Counted from the stretch's first letter, positions 25,838 through 35,391 are shown. The stretch: 64,000 nt of DNA from Pseudomonadota bacterium (GCA_020161615.1 JAIUPD010000004.1:186001-250000); one strand, 5' to 3'. Numbers and translations are program-made. The notes: a model not told the origin generated them from the letters alone.

Positions 25838-26201
25838 TTTCAAAGCCCCTGAGAACAAGGACTTTCGTGTTCTCAGGGGCTTTTGTCTATCCGGCGGCAG
25901 CGCGTCGTATCGGCCCCGGGCCCGGACGCCTTGCCCCTGTTCCCCTTCTGCACGGAAAAGCGCCGGACGCTGCGAAACCTGCCCGCCAGCGGTGCAGCGA
26001 CCACAGGTCCGCCGGGCGGAACGCCCGCGAAACCCGCACAGACTGGCCGATCCTCCTGCAGAGGGCGCAAATGGCCCTCCTTTTGTCGTGTTTGACCCTT
26101 GTCGAATGGAAGCGGGCGGATATTCGCTTGAAATGAGGGGGCGGGGTGTTTTTACTGATCCCCAAGAACAACAAACAAAAGTCCCAACAGGGGGAAGTTA
26201 C
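25838..26201. other. Gene-free spacer after tRNA-Leu: terminator and leader of the polyamine ABC operon
   Basis: These 364 bp contain the tRNA terminator (25842-25884) and an AT-richer leader at about 26125-26190 (GTTTTTACTGATC, then ACAACAAACAAAAG) just before RBS GGGGAAG at 26191-26197. An in-frame extension of the ATPase frame upstream of GTG 26202 has no family resemblance and was not used. No other gene was seen. Confidence 0.6.
25842..25884 (+). terminator. Rho-independent terminator of tRNA-Leu
   Basis: A 16-bp perfect stem, AAAGCCCCTGAGAACA (25842-25857) with TGTTCTCAGGGGCTTT (25868-25883), ends in TTTTG. Confidence 0.93.
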
Positions 26202-27299
26202 GTGTCCCAAGCCCGCGCCGACGGTTTCGTCGTCTTTGATCGCGTGCAGAAAAGCTATGACGGCGAAGTTCTTGTCGTCAAAGATCTGAACCTCAGCATG
26301 CCCAAGGGGGAATTCCTGACCATGCTGGGCCCGTCGGGGTCGGGGAAAACCACCTGCCTGATGATGCTGGCCGGGTTCGAAACCGCGACGCATGGCGAGA
26401 TCCTGCTGGACGGCAAGCCGATCAACAACATCCCGCCGCACAAGCGCGGGATCGGCATGGTGTTCCAGAATTACGCGCTGTTCCCGCATATGACGATCGC
26501 CGAAAACCTCGGCTTTCCGCTGGAAGTGCGCGGCATCGGCAAGTCCGAGCGCGAGGCGAAGATCAAGCGCGCGCTGGACATGGTGCAGATGGGCGCCTTC
26601 GGCAACCGCCGTCCGGCGCAGCTGTCGGGCGGCCAGCAGCAGCGGGTCGCGCTGGCCCGGGCGCTGGTGTTCGAGCCCGAGCTGGTGCTGATGGACGAAC
26701 CGCTGGGTGCGCTGGACAAGCAATTGCGCGAACACATGCAGTTCGAGATCACCAACCTGGCGCATAACCTGGGGATCACCACGGTCTATGTCACCCATGA
26801 CCAGACCGAGGCGCTGACCATGTCGGACCGCGTGGCGGTCTTCAACGACGGCCGCATCCAGCAGCTGGCCCCGCCCGAGGACCTCTATGAGCGGCCCGCC
26901 AACAGCTTCGTCGCCCAGTTCATCGGCGAGAACAACAAGCTCGACGGTACGGTCGAGACGATCAACGGCGACAAATGCACGGTGCGGCTGGACGATGGCA
27001 CGCTGATCGACGCGCAGCCGGTGAACGTGAGCAAGGCGGGCGAGCGCACCCGCGTCTCGATCCGGCCCGAGCGGGTGGAATCGAACCCCGACCGTCTGGC
27101 GCGCGACGCCCATCTGGTCGAGGCCGAGGTGCTGGAATTCATCTACATGGGCGACACCTTCCGCTTCCGGCTGCGCGTGGCGGGGCGTGACGATTTCGTC
27201 ATGAAATACCGCAACGCGCAGGATCAGCGCAGGCTGTCGGCGGGCGACAAGATCCGCATCGGCTGGCGCCCCGAGGATTGCCGGGCCCTCGACGCCTGA
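26202..27299 (+). CDS. potA: Polyamine-type ABC transporter ATP-binding protein
   Basis: The 365-aa ATPase has Walker A GPSGSGKTT (about residue 45), Q-loop FQNYALFPHM, signature LSGGQQQRVALARAL, Walker B LVLMDEPLGALD, the H-loop VTHDQTEAL, and a C-terminal TOBE domain (VSIRPERV). It powers uptake of a spermidine/putrescine-like or other cationic solute with the three downstream genes. The GTG at 26202 is chosen because GGGGAAG precedes it at suitable spacing and upstream codons lack family likeness. It is the first gene of a four-gene operon (ATPase, binding protein, two permeases). Confidence 0.92.
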   Translation: MSQARADGFVVFDRVQKSYDGEVLVVKDLNLSMPKGEFLTMLGPSGSGKTTCLMMLAGFETATHGEILLDGKPINNIPPHKRGIGMVFQNYALFPHMTIAENLGFPLEVRGIGKSEREAKIKRALDMVQMGAFGNRRPAQLSGGQQQRVALARALVFEPELVLMDEPLGALDKQLREHMQFEITNLAHNLGITTVYVTHDQTEALTMSDRVAVFNDGRIQQLAPPEDLYERPANSFVAQFIGENNKLDGTVETINGDKCTVRLDDGTLIDAQPVNVSKAGERTRVSIRPERVESNPDRLARDAHLVEAEVLEFIYMGDTFRFRLRVAGRDDFVMKYRNAQDQRRLSAGDKIRIGWRPEDCRALDA

Positions 27300-27375
27300 C
27301 ACACACCATCGCGCCGCCTTTGCCCGCAGGGCGGCGTGCAAAATCAGCGGGCAGACCGACCAGGGAGTCTAACGA

Positions 27376-28479
27376 ATGAAACTGAAAACGATTTTGATGG
27401 GGGCCGCCGGCGTCATGGCGCTGGGCGCCTCCGCCGCCAGCGCCCAGGACATGACCATCGTGTCGTGGGGCGGCGCCTATCAGGCGTCGCAGGTCAACGC
27501 CTATTTCACCCCCTATCTGGCCGCCAATCCGGGCCTGAACATCATCACCGACGAAAGTTCGGCCGATGCGGTGGCGCGTCTGCGCGCCATGCAGGAAGCG
27601 GGCAACATCACCTGGGATCTCGTGGACGTCGAGGCCGCCGATTCGCTGCGGCTTTGCGACGAAGGTCTGGCGATGCCGATCAACGCCGACGAACAGCTCG
27701 CGCCCGCGCCCGATGGCACCTCGGCCACCGAGGATTTCGGCCCGATGCTGGTCTCGGAATGCTTCATCCCGCAGATCGTCTTCTCGACCACTTTCGGCTA
27801 CCGCACGGACATGGTGCCCGAAGGCGTCGAGCCGCCGACCGATGCCTGCGCCGTCTTCGACCTGGAGACCTATCCGGGTCGCCGCGCGCTGAACCGTCGC
27901 CCGGTCGGCAACATGGAATGGGCGCTGCTCTGCGACGGCGTGCCCTATGACGAAGTCTACGACATGCTGGAGACGGAAGAAGGCCTGACCCGCGCCTTCG
28001 CCATGCTCGACACTATCAAGGACCAGACGATCTGGTGGTCGGCCGCCGCCGAAACGCCGCAACTTCTGGCCGATGGCGAGATCTTCATGGGCTCGACCTA
28101 TAACGGGCGCCTCTTCTCGGCCATCGCCGAGCAGGACCAGCCGATCGGCATGGCCTGGGGCTATCAGATGCTGGACATCGACGGCTGGATCGTGCCCGCC
28201 GGTCTGCCGGAAGACCGCCTGCAGCGCGTGATGGATTTCCTCTATTTCGCGACCGATACCCAGCGTCTGGCCGATCAGGCCGCCTATATCTCGTATGGTC
28301 CGGCCCGTGCCTCGTCGGCGCCGCTGGTCGGCACCCACGCCACGCTGGGGATCGAGATGGCGCCGCACATGCCGACCGACCCGGCCAACATGACCGGCGC
28401 CTTCGTCACCAACTACCTGTGGTGGGCTGATTACCGCGACGAGATCGACGCCCGCTTCCAGGCCTGGCTGGCGCAATAA
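27376..28479 (+). CDS. potD: Polyamine-type ABC transporter substrate-binding protein
   Basis: The 367-aa protein has signal peptide MKLKTILMGAAGVMALGASAASA and a PotD/PotF-like fold: TIVSWGGAYQASQVNAYF, DESSADAVARLRAMQEAGNITWDLVDVE, STTFGYRTDMV, WWSAAAETPQLLADGE, STYNGRLF and WGYQMLDIDGWIVPAG. It binds the solute in the periplasm. The acidic, aromatic-rich composition fits a cationic ligand such as putrescine or spermidine, but opine- or GABA-type ligands also use this family. A 12-bp perfect hairpin follows the stop, probably raising its level over the permeases. Confidence 0.9.
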   Translation: MKLKTILMGAAGVMALGASAASAQDMTIVSWGGAYQASQVNAYFTPYLAANPGLNIITDESSADAVARLRAMQEAGNITWDLVDVEAADSLRLCDEGLAMPINADEQLAPAPDGTSATEDFGPMLVSECFIPQIVFSTTFGYRTDMVPEGVEPPTDACAVFDLETYPGRRALNRRPVGNMEWALLCDGVPYDEVYDMLETEEGLTRAFAMLDTIKDQTIWWSAAAETPQLLADGEIFMGSTYNGRLFSAIAEQDQPIGMAWGYQMLDIDGWIVPAGLPEDRLQRVMDFLYFATDTQRLADQAAYISYGPARASSAPLVGTHATLGIEMAPHMPTDPANMTGAFVTNYLWWADYRDEIDARFQAWLAQ

Positions 28480-28486
28480 CAGGCTG

Positions 28487-28516
28487 GCGGCCGGCCCCCC
28501 TGACGGGGCCGGCCGC
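28487..28516 (+). terminator. Intercistronic hairpin after the ABC binding-protein gene
   Basis: GCGGCCGGCCCC (28487-28498) pairs perfectly with GGGGCCGGCCGC (28505-28516). There is no T-run, so transcript stabilisation or partial attenuation is more likely than full termination. Confidence 0.6.
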
Positions 28517-28577
28517 TGCGCATCAGACGCAGGCTTTCCGCGCCAAGACGGGAACCGGCAGCGACAGGGATTGACAG

Positions 28578-29843
28578 ATGACGATGAGTGACACGCGGAC
28601 GCCCGAGTTGACCGGCGGCGCCCTGAAGCGGCAGTTGGGCCGGGCGCTGCGGCGACAGAAATTGCGCGCGCTGATGCTGATCGCGCCCCTGCTGATCTTC
28701 ATCTTCGTGGGCTTCCTGATGCCCATCGTCTCGATGCTGATGCGCTCGGTCGAGAACAACATCGTCGTCGAGACGCTGCCCCAGACCATTGCGGCGCTGG
28801 ACAGCTGGGATGTCGATTCCACCGAATTGCCGCCCGAACCCGTGTTCCGCGCGCTGGTCGCCGACCTGCAGGTGGCGATCGAGAACCGCACCGCGCTGAA
28901 CCTCGCCCGCCGCATGAATTTCGAGGCCGCGGGCTGGACCACGATGATGCGCCGGGCCCAGCGCGAGATGCCGGATTGGGATCTGGAAACCGACGGCCCG
29001 TTCCGCGAGCGCGTGCTGGACCTGCACCGCGACTGGGGCGCGCTGGAGACCTGGCGCTCGCTCAAGGCCTATTCCAGCCCCTATACCACCGGCTATTATC
29101 TGGCCGCCGTCGACCTGACCATGGTCTCGGGCCATGTCGAGGCTGTGCCGGACAATCAGGCGTTGCATCTCATGCTCTTCTGGCGGACGGCCTGGATGTC
29201 GGGGCTGATCTGTTTCATGACGCTGATCCTGGGCTATCCGGTCGCCTTCCTTCTGGCCAATATCAAGGAGCGGCACGCGAACCTCCTTCTGATCCTGGTG
29301 CTGCTGCCCTTCTGGACCTCGCTGCTGGTGCGGACCTCGAGCTGGAAGGTGCTGCTGCAGGATCAGGGCGTGGTGAACCAGTTCCTGGTCTGGATCGGCC
29401 TGGTGGCCGACGACAACCGGCTGACGATGATCAACAACAAGTTCGGGGTGATCGTGGCGATGACCCAGATCCTGCTGCCCTTCATGATCCTGCCGCTCTA
29501 TTCGGTGATGAAGACCATCCCGCCCAGCTATGTCCGCGCCGCGAAATCCCTGGGCGCGAACGACTGGATCGCCTTTTGGCGCGTGTATTTCCCGCAATCG
29601 GTGCCGGGCATCGGCGCGGGGGCGATCCTCGTCTTCATCATGGCCGTGGGCTATTACATCACCCCCGAACTGGTGGGCGGGCCGTCCGGCATGTTCATCT
29701 CGAACCGGATCGCGCACCAATGGTACGTCTCGGGCAATTGGGGGCTGGTCGGCGCGCTGGGCACGATCCTGCTGCTGGCGGTGCTGGTGCTCTATTGGGT
29801 CTACGACCGTGTCGTGGGCATCGACAACGTGAAGCTGGGGTGA
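28578..29843 (+). CDS. potB: Polyamine-type ABC transporter permease (PotB-like) with large periplasmic insertion
   Basis: The 421-aa inner-membrane permease has a first helix at about residues 30-55. A hydrophilic stretch of about 140 residues (57-198) follows before the second helix at about 200, making it far longer than the roughly 280-aa E. coli PotB. The binding-protein-dependent permease motif (SYVRAAKSLGANDWIAFWRV) that contacts the ATPase is near residue 315. It pairs with the PotC-like protein 6 bp downstream. ATG 28578 or 28584 could start it. The insertion is also seen in some alphaproteobacterial PotB-like proteins, to my knowledge. Confidence 0.9.
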   Translation: MTMSDTRTPELTGGALKRQLGRALRRQKLRALMLIAPLLIFIFVGFLMPIVSMLMRSVENNIVVETLPQTIAALDSWDVDSTELPPEPVFRALVADLQVAIENRTALNLARRMNFEAAGWTTMMRRAQREMPDWDLETDGPFRERVLDLHRDWGALETWRSLKAYSSPYTTGYYLAAVDLTMVSGHVEAVPDNQALHLMLFWRTAWMSGLICFMTLILGYPVAFLLANIKERHANLLLILVLLPFWTSLLVRTSSWKVLLQDQGVVNQFLVWIGLVADDNRLTMINNKFGVIVAMTQILLPFMILPLYSVMKTIPPSYVRAAKSLGANDWIAFWRVYFPQSVPGIGAGAILVFIMAVGYYITPELVGGPSGMFISNRIAHQWYVSGNWGLVGALGTILLLAVLVLYWVYDRVVGIDNVKLG

Positions 29844-29849
29844 GCTGAT

Positions 29850-30701
29850 ATGGCGCTTCCGACCTATGCCTCGCCCCTGCAACGGATCTGGTATTATGCC
29901 TTCCGGGTGATCTGCGGGTTGATCTTCTTCTACCTGATGTTCCCGATCCTGGTGATCATCCCGCTGAGCTTCAACGCGCAGGATTTCTTCACCTTCACGC
30001 CCGAGATGCTGGCGCTGGATCCTGACGGGTTCTCGCTGAAGCATTACCGGGACTTCTTTACCAACCCCGACTGGCAGCTCGCCACCCGCAACTCGCTGAC
30101 CATCGCGCCGATGGCGACGCTGATCTCGGTCAGCCTGGGGACGCTGGCGGCGATCGGGCTGTCGCAATCGCATGTGCCGTTCAAGCGGGCGATCATGGCG
30201 GTGCTGATCTCGCCGATGATCGTGCCGCTGATCATCTCGGCGGCGGGGATGTATTTCTTCTTCTCGGCCATCGGGCTGCAGGGGACCTATTGGGGCGTGG
30301 TGCTGTCGCATGCGATCCTGGGCATCCCCTTTGTCATCATCACCGTGACCGCCACGCTGGTGGGCTTCGACCGTTCGCTGACCCGGGCGGCGGCCTCGAT
30401 GGGGGCGGGGCCGGTGCGGACCTTCTTCAAGGTGCAGCTGCCGCTCATCCTGCCGGGGGTCATCTCAGGCTCGCTCTTTGCCTTCATCACCTCGTTCGAC
30501 GAGGTGGTGGTGGTGATCTTTGTCGGCTCCGCCGCGCAGAAGACGCTGCCCTGGCAGATGTTCATCGGGCTGCGCGAACAGATCTCGCCCACCATCCTGG
30601 CGGTGGCGACGCTGATGGTGGGGCTGTCGATCCTGCTGCTGGCGACGCTGGAAATGCTGCGGCGGCGGAACGAGCGGATGCGGGGCCTGAGCGCCGCCTG
30701 A
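29850..30701 (+). CDS. potC: Polyamine-type ABC transporter permease (PotC-like)
   Basis: The 283-aa protein has six predicted membrane helices, standard length for PotC. Features are SFNAQDFFTFTP near the first periplasmic loop, SLTRAAASMGAGPVRTFFKV (the EAA-type ATPase-contact loop), PGVISGSLFAFITSFDEVVV and AATLMVGLSILLLATLE-like final helix sequence. It forms the membrane channel with the PotB-like protein. It is the last gene of the operon; GC-rich hairpins follow the stop. Confidence 0.92.
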   Translation: MALPTYASPLQRIWYYAFRVICGLIFFYLMFPILVIIPLSFNAQDFFTFTPEMLALDPDGFSLKHYRDFFTNPDWQLATRNSLTIAPMATLISVSLGTLAAIGLSQSHVPFKRAIMAVLISPMIVPLIISAAGMYFFFSAIGLQGTYWGVVLSHAILGIPFVIITVTATLVGFDRSLTRAAASMGAGPVRTFFKVQLPLILPGVISGSLFAFITSFDEVVVVIFVGSAAQKTLPWQMFIGLREQISPTILAVATLMVGLSILLLATLEMLRRRNERMRGLSAA

Positions 30702-30750
30702 GGCCGGGCACGGAAGCGGGGGTCTGCCGCCCCCAGAGACGGCAAAAGGG

Positions 30751-30862
30751 CGGGGGGCTGCCGCCCCCCGCACCCCTGCTTCAAGGGGGGCACGCCCCCC
30801 TTGAAAATCCCCGTGGATATTTGAAGAACGAAGATGAGCCGGGGTGTCCCATGCGTGGGACA
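30751..30862. repeat. Hairpin-rich intergenic segment (three palindromes)
   Basis: Three hairpins lie in series: CGGGGGGC/GCCCCCCG (30751-30770), TTCAAGGGGGG/CCCCCCTTGAA (30780-30805) and TGTCCCA/TGGGACA (30845-30862). The motif GGATATTTGAAGAACGAAG lies between the last two. This lies between the convergent ABC operon and trxC and is probably a terminator zone; the palindrome-plus-motif pairing resembles 1481-1549. Confidence 0.55.
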
Positions 30863-30935
30863 TTTTCGCGGCTCAATGATTCCAGGGGCTTGTGGGGGCG
30901 GATTCAGGAAATCTTAGGAAAGTCCCCCGCCCGTT

Positions 30936-31382
30936 TCAGGCGATGAGGGCGAGTTTTTCCTGCACGAAACGCACCACATCCGCCGCCGGGCGGGCACCGG
31001 CGAGCCGCGCCACCTCGCGCCCTTGTGCGAAGAGGATGAAGGCCGGGATGCCGCGGATGTTGTAGCGGACCGTGGCGTCGGGATGCGACTGGGTGTCGAT
31101 CTTGGCCAGCCGGACATGCGGCGCCAGTGCCCTGGCGGCTTTCTCGAACTCGGGCGCCATGGCCCGGCAGGGGCCGCACCAGGGCGCCCAGAAATCGACC
31201 AGCAGCGGCAGGCCGTCCGTTTTCGCCATCTTTTCCAGCGTGCGGAAATCGACCGGCGCGACCTTGCCGTCCACCAGCGCATGGCCGCAGATGCCGCATT
31301 TCGGCGCAGACGCGGCCCGGTCGGCGGGGAATTGATTGGCCTGGCCGCATTCGGGACAGGTGAGGCGGAGTTTCTGCGACAT
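30936..31382 (-). CDS. trxC: Thioredoxin 2-like protein with zinc ribbon
   Basis: The 148-aa protein has an N-terminal zinc ribbon (CPECG at residues 9-13 and CGICG at 29-33) followed by a thioredoxin domain with active site WCGPC at 68-72 and cis-Pro in IRGIPAFILF. This is the TrxC layout: a cytoplasmic disulfide reductase, often induced by oxidative stress. ATG 31382 was chosen because GAGG lies 6 nt upstream and it starts directly before the zinc ribbon. It is 79 bp downstream of the TRIC-like gene and may be part of that leftward operon or have its own promoter. Confidence 0.94.
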   Translation of the reverse strand: MSQKLRLTCPECGQANQFPADRAASAPKCGICGHALVDGKVAPVDFRTLEKMAKTDGLPLLVDFWAPWCGPCRAMAPEFEKAARALAPHVRLAKIDTQSHPDATVRYNIRGIPAFILFAQGREVARLAGARPAADVVRFVQEKLALIA

Positions 31383-31461
31383 GGGATGCCTCGCATTCAT
31401 GGGTTTGAATGCGAAATGGGGCGCGGCGCCCGCTCTGTCAAGCCTGTCAGATGCGATTGCC

Positions 31462-32091
31462 TCAAATCCTGTTGCGGGGCGGGCGCGACTTGTAGACCGG
31501 CAGTTTCCAGCCAAAGAGCATCGAGCCCGCGCGCAACAGGAAGGTCACGGCCGCGCAGGCCAGCAGCGCCACCGGCGCAGGCCCGATCCCCCAGCGGACC
31601 AGCAGCGCGGTCACCGCGCCGGCGAAAGCGGCCGTCAGGTAGAGTTCGCCCTGGCGCAGCACCAAAGGCACCTCGTTGCAGACCACATCGCGCATGAGTC
31701 CGCCGAAGGCGCCGGTCATCATGCCCATCATCACCACCACGCCCGGCCCGTGGCCGAGGCTGAGCGCCACGCCGACCCCCGCGGGGACCGCGACGGCCAG
31801 CGCGCCCGCGTCCAGCCAGTCGATGGCGCGGCGGCGGTTCTCCAGCCGGTGCGCGGTGAAGAAGACCAGCACCGCGGCGGTGCAGGCGATGGCGATATAC
31901 CAGGGGTTGGCGATCCAGAACACCGCCTCGCGGTTCAGAAGCAGGTCGCGCACCGTGCCGCCGCCGACCGCGGTCAGCGAGGCGATGAAGAGGAAGCCCA
32001 CCAGGTCGAGCTGCGCGCGGCTGGCGACCAGCGCCCCGGTCAGGGCGAAGATGAAGACCGACAGATAATCGAGGCCCTGAAGCAGCGTCAT
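31462..32091 (-). CDS. Trimeric intracellular cation channel-like (UPF0126/YicG) membrane protein
   Basis: The 209-aa protein has about seven hydrophobic helices and the duplicated glycine motif of the family: [14 protein letters not shown] (about residue 40) and [17 protein letters not shown] (about 128). Prokaryotic homologues of TRIC channels form trimeric cation-conducting pores; the physiological role in bacteria is unclear. Its ATG overlaps the rnhA stop by 4 nt (ATGA), so it is translationally coupled to rnhA. Confidence 0.9.
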   Translation of the reverse strand: MTLLQGLDYLSVFIFALTGALVASRAQLDLVGFLFIASLTAVGGGTVRDLLLNREAVFWIANPWYIAIACTAAVLVFFTAHRLENRRRAIDWLDAGALAVAVPAGVGVALSLGHGPGVVVMMGMMTGAFGGLMRDVVCNEVPLVLRQGELYLTAAFAGAVTALLVRWGIGPAPVALLACAAVTFLLRAGSMLFGWKLPVYKSRPPRNRI

Positions 32092-32537
32092 TTGAAGGGC
32101 GCCATCCCGGCGCGGGCCAGTTCGTCGGCGCGTTCGTTCTCGGCATGGCCGGCGTGGCCCTTGATCCAGGCCCAGGTGACCTTGTGGCGGCGCTGCGCCT
32201 CGTCCAGCCTTTGCCAGAGTTCGGCGTTCTTCACCGGTTTCTTGTCGGCGGTCTTCCAGCCATTCCTTTTCCAGCCGTGGATCCATTGCGTCACGCCGTT
32301 CTTCACATAGGCGCTGTCGGTGGTGATGGTCAGCGTGGTGGGCCGGGTCAGAACCTCCAGCGCGCTGATCGCGGCCATCAGTTCCATGCGGTTATTGGTG
32401 GTCTGCGCCTCGCCGCCCTGCAGTTCGCGTTCCTTGACGATGGTCTCGCCCTCCATGGCGCGCATCAGCACGCCCCAGCCCCCGGGGCCGGGATTGCCGG
32501 AACAGGCGCCGTCGGTCCAGGCGAAGAGGTCAGGCAT
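32088..32537 (-). CDS. rnhA: Ribonuclease HI
   Basis: RNase HI degrades the RNA strand of RNA-DNA hybrids (R-loops, Okazaki primers). The 149-aa protein has all catalytic positions: [15 protein letters not shown] (Asp), [10 protein letters not shown] (Glu), [10 protein letters not shown] (Asp) and [10 protein letters not shown] (Asp), with the basic handle [21 protein letters not shown]. It overlaps the upstream methyltransferase gene by 8 nt and the downstream channel gene by 4 nt, within a compact leftward operon that begins near ispH. Confidence 0.97.
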   Translation of the reverse strand: MPDLFAWTDGACSGNPGPGGWGVLMRAMEGETIVKERELQGGEAQTTNNRMELMAAISALEVLTRPTTLTITTDSAYVKNGVTQWIHGWKRNGWKTADKKPVKNAELWQRLDEAQRRHKVTWAWIKGHAGHAENERADELARAGMAPFK

Positions 32538-33132
32538 GGGCGGTCAGGATCACATAGCTGGCGGGCTGGTCGGAAAGGCCGGAACCCACCCCTTGCCGCG
32601 CGTGGGAGACGGTGAAACCGGCGGCGCCCAGCAGGCTGCGCAACTCGGCCTCGGTGTAATAGGCGAAGAACCGGTCGAGATCGTCCCGCCCCTCGCCCCG
32701 GCCCAGCTTCATCCCGAGGGTAAAGGTGCCGCCCGGGACCAACGCCCGGTGGATACGCGACAGGAGCGCGGGCAGGGCGGCGCGGGGAGCGTGGAGCAGG
32801 CTGAAGCTGGCCCAGATGCCATGGTAGCGCGCGTTGGCGTCGAGCGCTTCGAAGGGTTCGACGCGGACGGCGATTCCGTGGTCGCGGAGCGCGAGCGCCG
32901 CCATCTCGGGCGAGGCATCGCTGGCCTCGACGGTGAGGCCGCGGGCGCGCAGGGCGGCGGCGTGCTGGCCCGGGCCGCAGCCGAGGTCGAGGACCCGTCC
33001 GCCCGGGGGAAGCGCGGCGGCAAAGCGGTCGAGGTCGGCCTGCTGGTCGATGTCCTTCTTCCGCGCCACACCTTCGGCGTAGCGGGTCGCGGCGGTGGCA
33101 TAGACCGCGAGGGTGCGGGGATCGGCGCTCAC
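32530..33132 (-). CDS. Class I SAM-dependent methyltransferase
   Basis: The 200-aa protein has the Rossmann methyltransferase motifs: [19 protein letters not shown] (motif I, about residue 47), [14 protein letters not shown] (motif II), [19 protein letters not shown] and [13 protein letters not shown]. The substrate is unknown. It starts with GTG at 33132, overlapping the LysE stop by 4 nt, and overlaps rnhA by 8 nt, so it is translated as part of the ispH-rnhA operon. It resembles small-molecule methyltransferases rather than RNA or DNA enzymes. Confidence 0.9.
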   Translation of the reverse strand: MSADPRTLAVYATAATRYAEGVARKKDIDQQADLDRFAAALPPGGRVLDLGCGPGQHAAALRARGLTVEASDASPEMAALALRDHGIAVRVEPFEALDANARYHGIWASFSLLHAPRAALPALLSRIHRALVPGGTFTLGMKLGRGEGRDDLDRFFAYYTEAELRSLLGAAGFTVSHARQGVGSGLSDQPASYVILTAHA

Positions 33133-33740
33133 GCCCGTTCCAGCGCGAGGCGCGCGCCCAGCGCGGCAAAGGAGGCGGCGAAGGCACGCCTCAGCCAGGT
33201 CATGGCGCGTTCCGATCCGAGGATCCGGTGACGCAGCCAGCCCGCGGCCAGCGCGTAGAGGAGGAAGGTCCCGGCTGTGAGGGCGACGAAGCCCAGGCCC
33301 AGTTCGACCAGCAGGGCGGCGGCGTCGGGGCTGCCGGCGGGGATGAACTGCGGCAGGAAGGCCACGAAAAACATCGGCAGTTTCGGGTTGAAGAGGTTCA
33401 GCAGGATCCCGCGGCGGACCAGCGTGGCGGCGCCGTGGCGGCTGGTGTCGGGGGTGATCTGCAGCGCGCCCGCGCCCCTAAGCGTGCCCCAGGCCATCCA
33501 GAGCAGATAGGCGACGCCCGCGTATTTGATGGTGGTGAACAGCATGGCCGAGGTTTGCAGCACCGCCGCCAGGCCCGCCATGGCGAAGCCGAGGTGCAGG
33601 ATGGTGGCCAGCGTGCAGCCCAGCACGGCCCAGAGACCGGCGCCCAGGCCCCGGCCCAGGGTGGTGGAGAGCGTGTAGATCACGCCGACCCCGGGCGCGA
33701 GGCAGACGATGAAGGCGGTCAGCAGGAATTCGGGGCTCAT
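33129..33740 (-). CDS. LysE-family exporter
   Basis: The 203-aa membrane protein has six helices. It shows the LysE/RhtB N-terminal pattern ([25 protein letters not shown]) and the characteristic [16 protein letters not shown] motif. Such proteins export amino acids or their analogues by proton exchange; the specific substrate is unknown. The stop overlaps the methyltransferase GTG by 4 nt and its ATG overlaps the ispH stop by 4 nt. A second LysE-type gene is at 45512-46135, but the two are not adjacent duplicates. Confidence 0.9.
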   Translation of the reverse strand: MSPEFLLTAFIVCLAPGVGVIYTLSTTLGRGLGAGLWAVLGCTLATILHLGFAMAGLAAVLQTSAMLFTTIKYAGVAYLLWMAWGTLRGAGALQITPDTSRHGAATLVRRGILLNLFNPKLPMFFVAFLPQFIPAGSPDAAALLVELGLGFVALTAGTFLLYALAAGWLRHRILGSERAMTWLRRAFAASFAALGARLALERA

Positions 33741-34687
33741 GCGGGGACCCTCAGGACGCGGGGCACCTTGAATTCGACCGATTCCACGGCGGTTTCGACG
33801 ATCTCGGTGGTCAGGTCGTAACGGGCGGCGAAGGCGTCGAGCACCTCGTTGACCAACGTTTCGGGGGCCGAGGCCCCGGCGGTGAGGCCCACGGCGCGGA
33901 TGCCCTGAAGCGCGCGCCAGTCGATGTCCACGGCGCGCTGGATCAGTTGCGCATAGGCGCAGCCGGCGGCGCGGCCGACCTCGACCAGGCGCTTGGAATT
34001 GGAGCTGTTGGGGGCGCCGATGACCAGAAGGGCGTCGATCTTCGGCGCGATCTGCTTCACCGCCGCTTGCCGGTTGGTGGTGGCGTAGCAGATGTCTTCC
34101 TTGTGCGGGCCGACGATGGCAGGGAAACGGGCCTGCAGCGCGGCGACGATGCCGGCCGTGTCATCGACCGAGAGGGTGGTCTGGGTGATGAAGGCCAGTT
34201 TCGCGGGATCGCGGGGGGTGATGCCCGCCACATCCTCGACCGTTTCGACCAGCAGGACCTCGCCTTCGGGCAGTTGGCCCATGGTGCCCACCGTCTCAGG
34301 GTGGCCGGCATGGCCGATCATCACCATCTGCAGCCCGGCTTCGTGGTGGCGTTCGGCCTCGATATGCACCTTCGAGACCAGCGGGCAGGTCGCGTCGACA
34401 TAGGTCATGTTGCGGGCCTGCGCCGCCGAGGGGACGGATTTCGGCACGCCATGGGCCGAGAAGATCACCGGCCGGTCATCGGGGCATTCGTCCAGTTCCT
34501 CGACAAAGACGGCGCCCTGGGCGCGCAGGCTGTCGACGACGTATTTGTTGTGCACGATCTCGTGGCGGACATAGACCGGGGCGCCCCATTTGGTCAGCGC
34601 CATCTCGACGATCTTGATCGCGCGGTCGACGCCGGCGCAGAAGCCGCGCGGGGCGGCGAGATAGAGGGTCAGGGGGGGCTTGGTCAT
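33737..34687 (-). CDS. ispH: 4-hydroxy-3-methylbut-2-enyl diphosphate reductase
   Basis: IspH makes IPP and DMAPP, the last step of the MEP isoprenoid pathway, using a [4Fe-4S] cluster. The 316-aa protein has the three cluster cysteines in [22 protein letters not shown] and [11 protein letters not shown], and the substrate-binding [10 protein letters not shown]. Length is standard. It lies in a leftward operon with LysE, a methyltransferase and rnhA, with 4-nt overlaps throughout; ispH-rnhA linkage is common in this family of bacteria as far as I recall. The membrane protein gene upstream ends 60 bp away. Confidence 0.97.
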   Translation of the reverse strand: MTKPPLTLYLAAPRGFCAGVDRAIKIVEMALTKWGAPVYVRHEIVHNKYVVDSLRAQGAVFVEELDECPDDRPVIFSAHGVPKSVPSAAQARNMTYVDATCPLVSKVHIEAERHHEAGLQMVMIGHAGHPETVGTMGQLPEGEVLLVETVEDVAGITPRDPAKLAFITQTTLSVDDTAGIVAALQARFPAIVGPHKEDICYATTNRQAAVKQIAPKIDALLVIGAPNSSNSKRLVEVGRAAGCAYAQLIQRAVDIDWRALQGIRAVGLTAGASAPETLVNEVLDAFAARYDLTTEIVETAVESVEFKVPRVLRVPA

Positions 34688-34747
34688 GCGTCACTCCGGT
34701 TCGGACCAGAGGTAAGCGCTGGGGCGGGCGAGGTCCAGCGCCTTGGC

Positions 34748-35302
34748 TCAGCCGAAGACGCCGAGAAGACCGGCAAGGATCACAAGCCCGAAAGCGGCGC
34801 CGATCCAGGGCAGGGTCCGGGCGAGGCGGCCGGGCGGTGCGGGCCAGCGGGCGAAGCGGAGCGCGGCGGCGAGATGGGTGGCCAGCGCGGCGACGGCCAA
34901 GACGTAATAGGGCGCGAAATAGAGGGCTTTGGGCAGGCTCTCGACCGTGGCGGCGGCGAAGGCGATGTCAGTATCCGTCGCCGGCCGGGCCAGCAGCACG
35001 GCGGGCAGGTGCTGCAGCAGGAAGAAGGCGAGATAGAGGCCAGAGGCGAGTTGTGCCAGCGCCCAGCCGCCGACCGGACGGCCCCGCCGCCAGACCAGCG
35101 TCAGGCCCAGGGCGATCTGGGCGGCGAAGAGGGCGATGAGCAGCGGCTCCACCAGCGGATTGCGGTAGAGCGGGCGCAGCGCAGCCATCATGCCGGAATG
35201 CGCCGCCTGCCCGGCCAGAAGGGCGGCGTGATTCGCGAGATGCAGCGCGAGGAACAGGCCCAGCAGCAGGGCGTTCAGGCGATGGAGGCGGCGGAGGGTC
35301 AT
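34748..35302 (-). CDS. Small b-type-cytochrome-like membrane protein
   Basis: The 184-aa protein has five hydrophobic helices. The N-terminal RLHRLNALLLGLFLALHLANHAALL and LLQHLPAVLL, AALATHLAAAL place histidines inside helices as in succinate dehydrogenase cytochrome b and related two-heme anchors. I cannot assign it to a named family with certainty. It diverges from a TetR gene with two operator-like palindromes between them, so it (and possibly the ispH operon behind it) is probably under that repressor's control. Start ATG 35302 follows AGGG...; upstream codons run into the operator region. Confidence 0.7.
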   Translation of the reverse strand: MTLRRLHRLNALLLGLFLALHLANHAALLAGQAAHSGMMAALRPLYRNPLVEPLLIALFAAQIALGLTLVWRRGRPVGGWALAQLASGLYLAFFLLQHLPAVLLARPATDTDIAFAAATVESLPKALYFAPYYVLAVAALATHLAAALRFARWPAPPGRLARTLPWIGAAFGLVILAGLLGVFG

Positions 35303-35349
35303 GCGGGGGCCTCGTCGTGCGAAGGGCAGGGCATCGGGTCTATGGCAAG

Positions 35350-35365
35350 CATACGGTGGCGTATG
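35350..35365. promoter_or_regulatory. Putative TetR operator 1
   Basis: CATACGGTGGCGTATG has 6-bp perfect arms (CATACG/CGTATG) around 4 nt. It lies 48 bp upstream of the cytochrome-like gene start. Confidence 0.7.
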
Positions 35366-35391
35366 GATGGCGCTTCGGCTTGCCCGAGTCA

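Noticed and set aside
25992-26201. N-terminal extension of the polyamine-type ATPase
   Set aside because: The added residues have no likeness to PotA-type proteins and overlap the region just after a tRNA terminator; GTG 26202 has a good Shine-Dalgarno.
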